A stretch of DNA of 64,000 bases from Algoriphagus sp. (lineage in GTDB: Bacteria > Bacteroidota > Bacteroidia > Cytophagales > Cyclobacteriaceae). The notes under the pieces were generated by a model, which was not told the DNA's origin, did no database searches, and saw only the letters and a program-made list of their open reading frames with translations. The stretch lies in the NCBI GenBank assembly GCA_030729785.1, contig JANQWS010000032.1:29640-93639 (forward strand), given 5' to 3'. Shown here in pieces: positions 35,705 to 43,775 of this stretch. Each line of letters starts with the position of its first letter. The stretch's first letter is position 1. Position numbers and translations under genes: made by a program.

Positions 35705-37187
35705 ATGCCCAGTCGATTCGGTCCTTCATGTCTTTGACAAGTATCCCCATGGCTTTTAATCCAGATCGGATTTCATCCACCTTGGTATAGTTGCGGGCGG
35801 TTTTGGCTTCAGTATACTGGTTGAGCAAAAGGTTCAATAATCCTTCCTGTACATCCCCTTTTTCCTCGACCAAGCCCAGAATATCTACTACAAAGGTCCG
35901 GTAGGTTTCCAATAGCTGGATGAAAATTTCCTTTCCTAGCGCGGCAGGTGCCAATTGTCCCGTGTACATAGAGTTAATTTTTTTAAGCAGATTAAAAAGG
36001 TGTCCAATGGCCATTGCCGTATTGAAGTCATCGTCCATGGAGCGGTAAGCTGAAGCGATGCTTGTTTCCACTTGCTGGATTTGCTCGGTATCCAAGGCGA
36101 TGTCATCCTGCGGGCTGTATTGCAATTGCTTGGCGATTCGTAGGCCGTTGATGATTTTTTTGTATCCTTTTTGTGCTGCCTTCAAGGCTTCGTTAGAAAA
36201 GTCTAGGGTGGAGCGGTACTGGGCCGTCAGGATGAAATATCGGATAGTCATCGGGCTGTAGGCTTGATCTAGCAAGGTATGGTTGCCCGTGAAGAGTTCC
36301 TGTAGGGTGATGAAATTCCCCAAGGACTTGCCCATCTTCTGCCCGTTGATAGTGATCATGTTGTTGTGCATCCAGAACTTGGCAGGATCCTGATGGTTGC
36401 AGGCATTGCCTTGCGCAATTTCACATTCGTGGTGCGGGAAAAGCAAGTCCATGCCACCACCATGAATGTCAAACTGGGTACCCAGATACTTGGAACTCAT
36501 GGCCGTACATTCCAGGTGCCAGCCTGGAAAACCAACACCCCAAGGGGAAGGCCACTTCATGAGGTGCTCAGGGGAAGCATTTTTCCACAAAGCAAAATCT
36601 ACGGAGTTTCGCTTTTCTCCTTGCCCATCCAAGTCGCGACTTCCACTGACCAATTCTTCAATGACACGCCCCGAAAGTTTGCCGTACGTATATTTTTTGT
36701 TGTAGGCGAGCACATCAAAATAAACTGATCCGTTGACTACATACGCGAGGCCCTCATTGAGGATGGCTTCTACCAAAGCGATTTGCTCGGGAATATGTCC
36801 GGTAGCTCTGGGTTCAATGCTGGGCTTCCAGGTATTGAGCAAAGCCATGTCTCGGTGGTAGGTATCGGTGTATTGTTGGGCCACTTCCATGGGTTCCAAC
36901 TTTTCGAGTTTGGCTCTTTTGGCAATTTTATCCTCCCCCTCATCGGCATCTCCGGTCAAGTGCCCCACATCCGTAATGTTGCGAACGTAACGCACGCGGT
37001 ATCCCAAATGCGTCAGGTAGCGGTTGACCGTGTCAAAGGTGATCGCCGGCCGACCATGACCCAAATGCGCATCCCCATAGACCGTAGGGCCGCACACATA
37101 CATGCCCACAAAGGGAGGATTGATGGGTGCAAAATCTTCCTTCTGCCGGGTAAGGGTATTGTAGAGCTTGAGTTGATGTGCTTTCAT
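35694..37187 (-). CDS. cysS: Cysteinyl-tRNA synthetase
   Basis: This class Ia synthetase charges tRNA-Cys. Of its 497 residues, the HIGH-type motif is H41-L-G-H44 after C32-GPTVYGDA (zinc-ligand Cys), the second Zn Cys is in WHLECTAMS, the third and fourth ligands are in LLFPHHECEIAQ, and the KMSKS-type motif reads KMGKS. Length is normal. The leader upstream of the ATG contains a five-fold GTACNAA heptad repeat starting only 4 nt before the start codon. Confidence 0.96.
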   Translation of the reverse strand: MKAHQLKLYNTLTRQKEDFAPINPPFVGMYVCGPTVYGDAHLGHGRPAITFDTVNRYLTHLGYRVRYVRNITDVGHLTGDADEGEDKIAKRAKLEKLEPMEVAQQYTDTYHRDMALLNTWKPSIEPRATGHIPEQIALVEAILNEGLAYVVNGSVYFDVLAYNKKYTYGKLSGRVIEELVSGSRDLDGQGEKRNSVDFALWKNASPEHLMKWPSPWGVGFPGWHLECTAMSSKYLGTQFDIHGGGMDLLFPHHECEIAQGNACNHQDPAKFWMHNNMITINGQKMGKSLGNFITLQELFTGNHTLLDQAYSPMTIRYFILTAQYRSTLDFSNEALKAAQKGYKKIINGLRIAKQLQYSPQDDIALDTEQIQQVETSIASAYRSMDDDFNTAMAIGHLFNLLKKINSMYTGQLAPAALGKEIFIQLLETYRTFVVDILGLVEEKGDVQEGLLNLLLNQYTEAKTARNYTKVDEIRSGLKAMGILVKDMKDRIDWAYEE

Positions 37188-37191
37188 AAAA

Positions 37192-37226
37192 GTACAATGT
37201 ACAAAGTACCAAGTACGAAGTACAAC
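37192..37226. repeat. Tandem heptad repeat GTACNAA upstream of cysS
   Basis: Five 7-bp units are read on the plus strand: GTACAAT, GTACAAA, GTACCAA, GTACGAA, GTACAAC. It lies immediately before the cysS start on the minus strand, within the leader or promoter. Similar GTAC-rich tracts are scattered in other Bacteroidota genomes as far as I recall. Confidence 0.75.
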
Positions 37227-37249
37227 AATTTTCAGAGTTTGAATTCGAA

Positions 37250-37334
37250 CTTGACCTTTGAGGATTTCAAAACCTCGAAGGTCTTGGTTTTAGTTTTCAA
37301 AACCTCGAAGGTCTTGACTCTATAAACCTCAAAG
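37250..37334. repeat. AACCTCGAAGGT palindromic repeats between purH and cysS
   Basis: A 22-nt unit beginning TTTCAAAACCTCGAAGG occurs at 37265-37286 and again at 37295-37316 (30-bp period), with related palindromes GACCTTTGAGG (37253) and AACCTCAAAGGTTTG (about 37325). Each unit contains an AACCT...AGGTT hairpin. The last member, at 37335, acts as the purH terminator. Confidence 0.75.
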
Positions 37335-37337
37335 GTT

Positions 37338-37362
37338 TGAAAAAAACCTTCGAGGTTTTTGG
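37338..37362 (-). terminator. Intrinsic terminator of purH
   Basis: On the minus strand AAAAACCTCGAAGGTTTTTTT forms a short hairpin (AACCT-CGA-AGGTT, extended by A-T pairs) with a T-run, 3 nt after the purH stop. It belongs to the same sequence family as the neighbouring AACCTCGAAGGT repeats. Confidence 0.65.
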
Positions 37363-37365
37363 TTT

Positions 37366-38892
37366 TTAATGTTTAAAGTGGCGGACACCCGTCAGTACCA
37401 TGCTCATGCCATGGGCATTGCAGTAGTCAATGCTATCCTGATCTTTGATCGAGCCCCCAGGTTGTACCACCGCGGTGATGCCTGCTTCATGGGCGATGGC
37501 TACACAGTCAGGGAAGGGGAAGAAGGCATCGGAGGCCATGACGGCTCCTTTCAAGTTGAAGCCAAACTCATTGGCTTTGGTAATGGCCTGTCTCAAAGCA
37601 TCCACTCGGGAGGTTTGTCCTACGCCAGAGGCAAAAAGCTGAGAGTCGTTGCTTAAGATGATAGTATTGGACTTGGTATGCTTACACACTTTCGCTGCAA
37701 AGACCAAGGCATCTAGTTCCTTTTCGGTAGGGGTTAGGGTAGTAGCTACGGTAAAATCTCCTTTGTCTTCAGTAGCGAGATCCTTGTCTTGTTCGATGAC
37801 CCCATTTAAGAGGGTTTTAATCATTTTCGTTCCTGGTACGGCCATTTTCTGGAGCAAGAGGATTCGATTCTTTTTAGTTGTCAGTACTGCCAAAGCCTCA
37901 GGGCTAAATGCAGGAGCAATCAACACTTCAAAAAAGAGGGAATTCATCTCCTCAGCTGCGGCGAGGTCTACCGGTTTATTGGTGACCAGCACACCTCCAA
38001 AGGCTGAGGTAGTGTCTGCCGCGAAAGCCTTTTGATACGCTTCTTTTACTGTGGATGCAGTCGCGCAACCGCAGGCATTCGTATGCTTGAGAATGGCAAA
38101 AGCTGTTTGATCTGGAAACTCGGCAATTAGGTTTACTGCAGCATCCACATCGACTAAGTTATTGTAGGAAAGTTCTTTTCCATGAAGTTGTTCAAAAAGC
38201 TCTTCCAAGTTTCCATAGAAATGAGCCGCTTGGTGCGGGTTTTCTCCGTAGCGAAGCGCCTTGGCGGTGGTTTCGGATACCTTTAGGGCAGGGATTCCTT
38301 CTTGCTGATTGAAGTAGTTGAAGATATGCGTGTCGTAGTTGGAAGACACCTGGAAGGCCTGGGCTGCAAAGTAGCGTCTGTCTTCTAGGGTTGTGGCACC
38401 GTCTTGAGAAGAAAGTCTTGCTTCCAATTCCGCGTATTGGTTTTTGGAAGCGATGATGGTGACGTCGGTGAAGTTTTTGGCTGCCGCACGAATAAGCGAG
38501 ATGCCACCGATGTCAATTTTCTCGATGATGTCTGCTTCCGATGCGCCGGAGGCCACTGTTTCTTCGAAGGGATACAAATCCACAATCACCAAGTCAATGG
38601 CCGGAATGTCGTAGGTAGCCGCCTGAGCTACATCGCCATCGTGGTCTCTTCGGTGGAGGATGCCTCCAAAAATCTTCGGATGGAGGGTTTTTACACGTCC
38701 TCCAAAAATAGAAGGGTAGCTGGTGAGTTCTTCTACTGGTACTACTTGTGCTCCTTGTGCTTCAATAAATTCTTGGGTGCCGCCAGTGGAATAGATGGTC
38801 ACGCCCTGCTGTTTGAGCAAAGCGATGATGGGTTCCAAATGGTCCTTGTAATAAACGGAGATGAGGGCAGATTTTATTTTTTTGAGAGGCAT
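37366..38892 (-). CDS. purH: Bifunctional AICAR transformylase / IMP cyclohydrolase
   Basis: This enzyme catalyses the last two steps of IMP synthesis. Of 508 residues, the N-terminal MGS-like IMP cyclohydrolase domain (about 1-145) has VTIYSTGGTQEFIEAQG and GGRVKTLHPKIFGGIL, and the AICAR transformylase domain has YGENPHQAAHFYG, ILKHTNACGCA (catalytic Lys-His) and the C-terminal DAFFPFPDCVAIAHEAGITAVVQPGGS. It ends in FKH. It stands alone, and purN of the same pathway is 4 kb away on the same strand. Confidence 0.96.
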   Translation of the reverse strand: MPLKKIKSALISVYYKDHLEPIIALLKQQGVTIYSTGGTQEFIEAQGAQVVPVEELTSYPSIFGGRVKTLHPKIFGGILHRRDHDGDVAQAATYDIPAIDLVIVDLYPFEETVASGASEADIIEKIDIGGISLIRAAAKNFTDVTIIASKNQYAELEARLSSQDGATTLEDRRYFAAQAFQVSSNYDTHIFNYFNQQEGIPALKVSETTAKALRYGENPHQAAHFYGNLEELFEQLHGKELSYNNLVDVDAAVNLIAEFPDQTAFAILKHTNACGCATASTVKEAYQKAFAADTTSAFGGVLVTNKPVDLAAAEEMNSLFFEVLIAPAFSPEALAVLTTKKNRILLLQKMAVPGTKMIKTLLNGVIEQDKDLATEDKGDFTVATTLTPTEKELDALVFAAKVCKHTKSNTIILSNDSQLFASGVGQTSRVDALRQAITKANEFGFNLKGAVMASDAFFPFPDCVAIAHEAGITAVVQPGGSIKDQDSIDYCNAHGMSMVLTGVRHFKH

Positions 38893-39098
38893 AGGAGCAA
38901 AGCGGTATGAGTTTTAAGAAGAGACAAAGGTAGAAAAAATGTGCGGAAGGGCTTGGAAAAAAGGAGAAGAAATTTAGCAAGAAAAGTGCTTGGAAATTTC
39001 ATTTGTTAGTTGGAAAACTCCTGTGGTGGGTACGAGAAAAAATCGACTTCTGAACTAATTTAAGGCTAGGACTTTTCCTCCGTTTGTATCCAACTGAT

Positions 39099-39392
39099 TC
39101 ACAAATGGGTTTTCAAATCCATCATTCCGTGTAAAATCCGAATCACTTCAATTTCTTTTGGGGATATTACCTTATAAAAAATGAGGTACTCTCCAGTTTT
39201 AAAGCCAAAGATATTTTTTTCAACTACTTCATAGGATTTACCAAGCGTTGGTTCGGTAGCTATTTTTTGACAAGAATCGATAAGTAACGAATAGTAAATT
39301 TCCGCTTGATTCTCAGACCAGGTTTTAACAGTATAGGCCCAAATAACTTCCAAATCTTCAATGGCTTTGTTTGTGAAGTACAACCTAGCCAT
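39099..39392 (-). CDS. parE: ParE/RelE-superfamily toxin
   Basis: This 97-residue toxin has the fold pattern of ParE/RelE: LYFTNKAIEDLEVIWAYTVKTW at the N-terminus, a central IATEPTLGKSYEVVEKNIFGFKTGEYLIFYKV and ending VIRILHGMMDLKTHL (the R-I-L-H motif). ParE targets DNA gyrase, RelE cleaves mRNA. The ParD-type partner favours ParE. The start overlaps the antitoxin stop by 8 nt, as usual for coupled TA pairs. Confidence 0.88.
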   Translation of the reverse strand: MARLYFTNKAIEDLEVIWAYTVKTWSENQAEIYYSLLIDSCQKIATEPTLGKSYEVVEKNIFGFKTGEYLIFYKVISPKEIEVIRILHGMMDLKTHL

Positions 39393-39633
39393 TGCTTTTG
39401 GTAGACTTTAGGGTTTTCAGATGGTGTTTTGGGTCGAAATCAACCGCGCGACCGCTTTCGATACCTTCCTGGATCGCTTTTCGCAAAATTTGGATACGGT
39501 TTTCTTCTTCTTCTAAAAGTCGAAGTCCGGCGCGAACTACCTCAGAGGCGTTATTGAAACGACCATTTGAAACTGTAGATTCAATAAAACTCTCGAAATG
39601 ATCACCTATCGAGATGGATGTGTTTCTCCCCAT
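39385..39633 (-). CDS. parD: ParD-like antitoxin
   Basis: From the ATG at 39633 this is an 82-residue CopG/ParD-type protein: ribbon-helix-helix start MGRNTSISIGDHFESFIE, then GRFNNASEVVRAGLRLLEEEE (about 24-44) and a C-terminal toxin-binding tail. The frame is open to 39687, but the upstream residues are not ParD-like and would overlap the probable operator, so the later start is chosen. It represses its own operon in the family and neutralises the toxin encoded next to it. Confidence 0.9.
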   Translation of the reverse strand: MGRNTSISIGDHFESFIESTVSNGRFNNASEVVRAGLRLLEEEENRIQILRKAIQEGIESGRAVDFDPKHHLKTLKSTKSNG

Positions 39634-39655
39634 GATTTTTTTAGTTTCGATCAAG

Positions 39656-39672
39656 TTACCAAATTTTGGTAA
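39656..39672. promoter_or_regulatory. Palindromic operator candidate of the parDE operon
   Basis: TTACCAAA-T-TTTGGTAA is a perfect 8-bp inverted repeat around one T. It lies 22 bp before the antitoxin ATG, where ParD ribbon-helix-helix proteins typically bind for autoregulation. Confidence 0.65.
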
Positions 39673-40007
39673 TCTGTTTGATAACATTTAAAAAAAATCT
39701 TACACTACCTCTTCTACCGCTTTTAGGCTTCTGAAATTGTTTTGATTTAGATCGTTAAAACACATAAAAAATTTGTCTAGCTGATGAAAGTAAAGGGGCC
39801 TATTAATTCTATTTTGCTTCCGAAGTTGTGGCGATTGTTTGCTTAGGTAGGTTGCATTTACCTCTCCGATTTTCTCAGAAATAGAGCTGATGCGTTTAAA
39901 ACACTAGGGGTAGTGTCATAGGATACTTCATGGGATTGCCAAAAAATAAGAGGCTAGCAATTGGTTTTACTTGCAGCGCTTGAACTTTGCGTGTGGAACA
40001 AAATGCA
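39673..40007. other. Intergenic region without recognised features
   Basis: This is A/T-rich DNA between the TA operon and the DUF202 gene. No ORF with protein-like composition, tRNA or clear terminator is seen. Confidence 0.6.
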
Positions 40008-40295
40008 CTAATTCAAATAGTCGTCTTTATAATCGCCGATGTGTTTCTCACTTTCCTTGATTTTCTTTGAATTAGAAAGAAAATTAATGAGACCGGTGCC
40101 AAAGACCCCTACCGCCACTCCAATAAAAAGGAGTTCAACGGCTTCTTTGTTTGGAATGGTAGTTAGGTTATTTACACTAATTCCAGCGACCAGAAAATAC
40201 ATGGAAGTTCGGATAAAGGAAAGAAAGGTGGATTGATTGGCGAGGATGGTGCGCTGTAGGGCTAACTTTTCTCTTAAAATTAAATCCTTATTCAT
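40008..40295 (-). CDS. DUF202 (YidH-like) small membrane protein
   Basis: This 95-residue protein has the DUF202 start LREKLALQRTILANQSTFLSFIRTSMYFLVAGIS, a second helix at about 53-70, and a polar C-terminus. The function is unknown, though homologues such as YidH are inner-membrane proteins. It is a single gene. Confidence 0.82.
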   Translation of the reverse strand: MNKDLILREKLALQRTILANQSTFLSFIRTSMYFLVAGISVNNLTTIPNKEAVELLFIGVAVGVFGTGLINFLSNSKKIKESEKHIGDYKDDYLN

Positions 40296-40472
40296 AAAAA
40301 TTAAGTAGCAGATTGCTAGGTAGTGTTGTTGTCAAAATTAAACTAAAATTGATAAAAAGGTTTCTTTTGAAGTAATCCAAATTCCAGTTTGGGGGTTTAT
40401 TGGAACTGTGAGCAGCTTAAATCTCAGAATCAGTTGACTTTTTCTGGAAATCCTTATCACTCGTTAGTTTTC

Positions 40473-41264
40473 TTAATTTTGAATTCCTGTATTGGTGGAA
40501 TTGTTTCGAAGGAGGGGTTTGCCTTGAAGCGCTTGAACTAGTGTGAATAGGGCCAAAATCCCATAGAGAAGAGCAAGGATCAGGGTGCCCCTGGTATTTT
40601 TAATCAAATAGTAGGAGAGTACCGGGAGTACCTGCAAGGCATGCATGCCAATGAAATGCGATACGCGGAGATCGCCTACTATTTTGCTCCAACCGAGGAT
40701 CCATAAATTGGAATTGTCATTCACGGCCCCAACCGTATGACTAAGCCGAGAACCCATCGCAAAGCCTTCGAAGGAGAAGATCACAAAAATCAGGATACTT
40801 AAGCGTATGGCCCAGAGGTAGTAGGGAGGGAGCTGTGGAAATGATTGCGTAAAAAATTGGAAGCCAACAAATGCAGTGTAAAGTGTAACGAGCGTGGCCG
40901 CCAGAGCCATCATCGAAAAAAGGCCGGCATATAGGGGGGAACTGGTATTGTAGTGGGAGATTTCTCCCTTTCCGGCCATGATGGCGATGTAGACGATTTC
41001 AAATCCCAGAAGAAGGATGACTGACCAGTTGAATAGGGACTGGTTGAAGTCTACCAGATAGGAGCAATACCAAGCCATGGCCCAAGCAAACAGGAAGGTG
41101 GAGAGTGCAAACTTAAACGGTTTGAGCCAGGCACTGACACCATACACTTGGGTGGAGCTAGTTTTCGATACTACTAAAAAAATCAACCCAAGGACTAGAC
41201 ATAGGAGGCCGTAGTAAAATAAGGTTTCGTTTCGGGATTTGAGTTCTGAGAGAAAGGGTATCAA
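40473..41264 (-). CDS. Polytopic membrane protein, unknown function
   Basis: This 263-residue protein has about seven hydrophobic helices (about 15-32, 48-68, 77-93, 112-133, 148-168, 205-220, 228-245). I do not recognise the family with confidence. Conserved-looking features are WLKPFKFALSTFLFAWAMAWY, EGFAMGSRLSHTVG and HFIGMHALQVLPVLSYYLI. The last, with paired His near helix ends, resembles heme- or metal-binding membrane proteins, but that is speculative. It is 46 nt downstream of a DUF1648 gene on the same strand, so probably the same operon. Confidence 0.75.
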   Translation of the reverse strand: MIPFLSELKSRNETLFYYGLLCLVLGLIFLVVSKTSSTQVYGVSAWLKPFKFALSTFLFAWAMAWYCSYLVDFNQSLFNWSVILLLGFEIVYIAIMAGKGEISHYNTSSPLYAGLFSMMALAATLVTLYTAFVGFQFFTQSFPQLPPYYLWAIRLSILIFVIFSFEGFAMGSRLSHTVGAVNDNSNLWILGWSKIVGDLRVSHFIGMHALQVLPVLSYYLIKNTRGTLILALLYGILALFTLVQALQGKPLLRNNSTNTGIQN

Positions 41265-41310
41265 GGGGTGGCTATTTTTACCAAATAACTACATTTTCAC
41301 TAACTACCTG

Positions 41311-41811
41311 CTATTTTTCCTTGATTGATTTGATCACAAAATAAATCAACGGAATAAAAATGAGTCCTGCGGTCAAGGGTAAAAACCATGCGCCTAGTCC
41401 GGAACTTTCTCCGGTTGCCGTTTGAATGGTCTTGAATGCAATCCCTCCAAAAACCAATACCAAAACAAGTTTGAGGTAGCGCAGCATTCTCGTGGCTAGG
41501 GTATAAAGTCGCAGGGCATTGTCTTGCGTAATGGTTGTTGGATAATTAAAGATGTGAGGGTACCAATTCAGTACCGTAATCCCGATAAAAAGGAGTGTGG
41601 CGATAACAGGCAATCCAAAAACCGATGCCTTTCTTCCAAATCCATCGGCCTCTCCGGCGGCATTATAATGGGTGGGAATCGTATCGGGCAAGGAGGAATA
41701 GTGGCTAATGGTATAGCCCCAAAGCACGAACAGGATTAGCCAGCCGAGAACTTCCAGCAACTTGTCTGCAGTGCTGGGGATTAAGGTGATTTTTGGTCTT
41801 TGTTCTTCCAT
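41311..41811 (-). CDS. DUF1648 domain membrane protein
   Basis: This 166-residue protein has the DUF1648 signature YSSLPDTIPTHYNAAGEADGFG just after the first helix (about 18-35), then three more helices (about 66-84, 110-130, 142-160). This family often pairs with transport or signalling proteins, and its function is unknown. It sits between an alpha/beta hydrolase (20 nt upstream) and the unknown membrane protein. Confidence 0.85.
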   Translation of the reverse strand: MEEQRPKITLIPSTADKLLEVLGWLILFVLWGYTISHYSSLPDTIPTHYNAAGEADGFGRKASVFGLPVIATLLFIGITVLNWYPHIFNYPTTITQDNALRLYTLATRMLRYLKLVLVLVFGGIAFKTIQTATGESSGLGAWFLPLTAGLIFIPLIYFVIKSIKEK

Positions 41812-41831
41812 TAGTGGTTAGGGTAGCAATC

Positions 41832-42785
41832 CTAATTTGACTTGCTAGATTTTTTGTATTCCAACCCTTGTTGTTTTATCCACTGAATGGCATCCTCAAC
41901 TGGTGTTGGATCGGATGCGTTACCGGTGTTGTGTCCCAAATTTGAATAGAGGCGATACTCAAACGGCTTTCCTTTCCCTTTAAGCCAATTTAATTGTTCG
42001 ATACACCACTGTGCTGGAACCTGAATATCCTTTGCTCCATAGAGCCAAAGTCCCGGGATAGCAAGTTTGATTAGGGAGTGTTTCGGGTCTGTAGCCGTAA
42101 ATTGAAATCGGTCGGGATCGTTTTTAATGTGTTCACGTGCCTCGGCTTCGGAATGATTTTCCCAGTAGTTTTGGTCTCCATTTGTGTGAAACTGAAACCG
42201 AAGTTGTTCGAGGCTGCTGATCGTTGGCCCACTAAATACAACCATAAAATCTACGGAAGGATTTAGGGTAGCAGCGATTGGAATGATCCATCCTGCTTGG
42301 CTGGAACCAACCAAACCAACAGGCAAATCCATTGCTACCTCTTGCAGTTTATTCACAGCAGCGCTCGCATCTTTTGCTAAAAGGCTGAGGTTTATGGAAT
42401 CCACATTATTGGTACCCACCTCTGGACCCGCATAAGTTCCCCCAGATGCTCCAACTCCACGCTTGTCGTAGGTGAGTACGGTAATCCCATAAGCAGCCAT
42501 CCGTTCTGCAAATCCAGTCATCCGTTTTTCTTGACCTGAACCATGGACTAGTACTATGGCTACTTGTGAATCGGTTGGGGAAAAGAGGGTTCCAGTAAGG
42601 AGTACCCCTTCACTGGAAAAAGTGATGTCCCTTCTGGTAAGAGAGTCTATTGATTGAGCAGTTGCCCCATTGCCTGCAATCAGGCATAGAAAAAATATAG
42701 GCAGGGAAAGCAACGACTTGATGCGCCGAATGTGGCTTAGTTCTCCTGTTTGAGTACTTTTCCGAAACCCTAGTTTTATCGCCAT
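41832..42785 (-). CDS. Secreted alpha/beta hydrolase
   Basis: This 317-residue protein has a long basic N-region and signal helix (about 28-43, ending near ATAQS), then an alpha/beta hydrolase fold: AIVLVHGSGQEKR (oxyanion region), TVLTYDKRGVGASGG, the nucleophile elbow GSSQAGW (Ser near 164), a late Asp in LYGAKDIQVP and His in SNLGHNTG. Catalytic residues appear intact. The substrate is unknown. It is related to the dienelactone hydrolase/esterase group. It may be the first gene of a three-gene minus-strand operon. Confidence 0.86.
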   Translation of the reverse strand: MAIKLGFRKSTQTGELSHIRRIKSLLSLPIFFLCLIAGNGATAQSIDSLTRRDITFSSEGVLLTGTLFSPTDSQVAIVLVHGSGQEKRMTGFAERMAAYGITVLTYDKRGVGASGGTYAGPEVGTNNVDSINLSLLAKDASAAVNKLQEVAMDLPVGLVGSSQAGWIIPIAATLNPSVDFMVVFSGPTISSLEQLRFQFHTNGDQNYWENHSEAEAREHIKNDPDRFQFTATDPKHSLIKLAIPGLWLYGAKDIQVPAQWCIEQLNWLKGKGKPFEYRLYSNLGHNTGNASDPTPVEDAIQWIKQQGLEYKKSSKSN

Positions 42786-42850
42786 TTTCCAGTTTTTTTT
42801 AATATCGAATGATGAATGTCCAAGGCTGAAGGAAGAAGAGGAAGTGGTGC

Positions 42851-43408
42851 TTAAAGTAAACTTTCAATCACCTTGGCGAAATACCGGTGCTCTAAGGCGA
42901 GGACCTTTGCAGCAATGCTTTCTGCACTATCCTCTGGGAGGAGGGAGGTGGCTGCCTGGAAAATGATCTTGCCCTCGTCATAATGCTCATTAACCAAGTG
43001 GATGGTCATCCCCGACTCGGTGTCCCCAGCAGCCTTTACGGCCTCATGTACATGATGCCCATACATGCCCTGTCCTCCGTACTTGGGAAGTAAAGCAGGA
43101 TGGATATTCACCATGCGATCGGGAAAGGCTCGGATTAGTGCATCGGGAACCTTCAGCAGGAATCCCGCTAAGATCACCCAATCTACCTGGGCCTCTCTGA
43201 GCTTTTCCAAGAGTAAGCCTTCCTCTAACTCCTGTCGAGTAAAGGTAAACGTCGGAACACTGAATTTTTGCGCTCGCGCCAAAACACCTGCCGTAGTCTT
43301 GTTGGCCGCGACCAGCACCACTTTCCCCTTGGAGGAATGCGCAAAGTGCTCCATGATTTTTTCGGCATTGCTGCCAGAGCCGGTGGCGAGAATTGCGAGA
43401 CGCTTCAT
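42851..43408 (-). CDS. purN: Phosphoribosylglycinamide formyltransferase
   Basis: This enzyme adds the first formyl group in purine synthesis, using 10-formyl-THF. From the ATG at 43408 it has 185 residues: phosphate-binding LATGSGSNAEKI, NIHPALLPKYGGQGMYG with the catalytic Asn and His, and the Asp in NEHYDEGKIIF. The frame is open to a TTG at 43432, but MKRLAIL is the typical beginning. Length is slightly shorter than the E. coli enzyme (212) and normal for Bacteroidota. It shares its pathway with purH at 37.4 kb. Confidence 0.93.
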   Translation of the reverse strand: MKRLAILATGSGSNAEKIMEHFAHSSKGKVVLVAANKTTAGVLARAQKFSVPTFTFTRQELEEGLLLEKLREAQVDWVILAGFLLKVPDALIRAFPDRMVNIHPALLPKYGGQGMYGHHVHEAVKAAGDTESGMTIHLVNEHYDEGKIIFQAATSLLPEDSAESIAAKVLALEHRYFAKVIESLL

Positions 43409-43656
43409 GGGAATTCGAATTTGAATCTGCAAGTTAGGAGATTTACAGAGGAGTGGAGGCCAACCTCAATTGAAAAATGAGTCATTTCCTCCTTTGATCT
43501 GAAATGCGGGTTCATGCTTAATCCAATTTCGCTCAATTAAATCAAATGTTAAGTGCGTATGAACTTGAACTTCTTCCTGATTTATGGCTCCAAAACATTA
43601 ATTTTCAAGTTAACGATAACCCATTGTCGTCAAACTTATTTTTATGATGTCGATTA

Positions 43657-43726
43657 GTTAGGGGAATGTTAGCCATATGTCCCCAATGGTAAAGATTTTA
43701 TAATTTTTTGGTTCCATTCCCCTAAC
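43657..43726. promoter_or_regulatory. 12-bp inverted repeat in the phytase upstream region
   Basis: GTTAGGGGAATG (43657-43668) and its perfect complement CATTCCCCTAAC (43715-43726) are separated by 46 nt, ending 49 nt before the phytase ATG. It may be an operator pair, an RNA stem or a mobile-element scar. The rest of the 43409-43775 gap is A/T-rich with nothing else recognised. Confidence 0.55.
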
Positions 43727-43775
43727 TCTGCGAAGATAGTTTTGCCTTGTCAAACGTTTTATCACCTGAGTTAAA

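Noticed and set aside
36783..37325. 180-codon plus-strand ORF opposite cysS
   Set aside because: It is antisense to the well-conserved cysS and ends in the AACCTCGAAGGT repeats. There are no recognisable domains.
37250..37334. CRISPR array
   Set aside because: Only two close repeats of 22 nt with 8-nt spacing are present, and the units are palindromic and decay into a terminator. No cas genes are nearby.
38404..38910. 168-codon plus-strand ORF opposite purH
   Set aside because: It is antisense to conserved purH with no domain signal. It is an open-frame by-product of codon bias.
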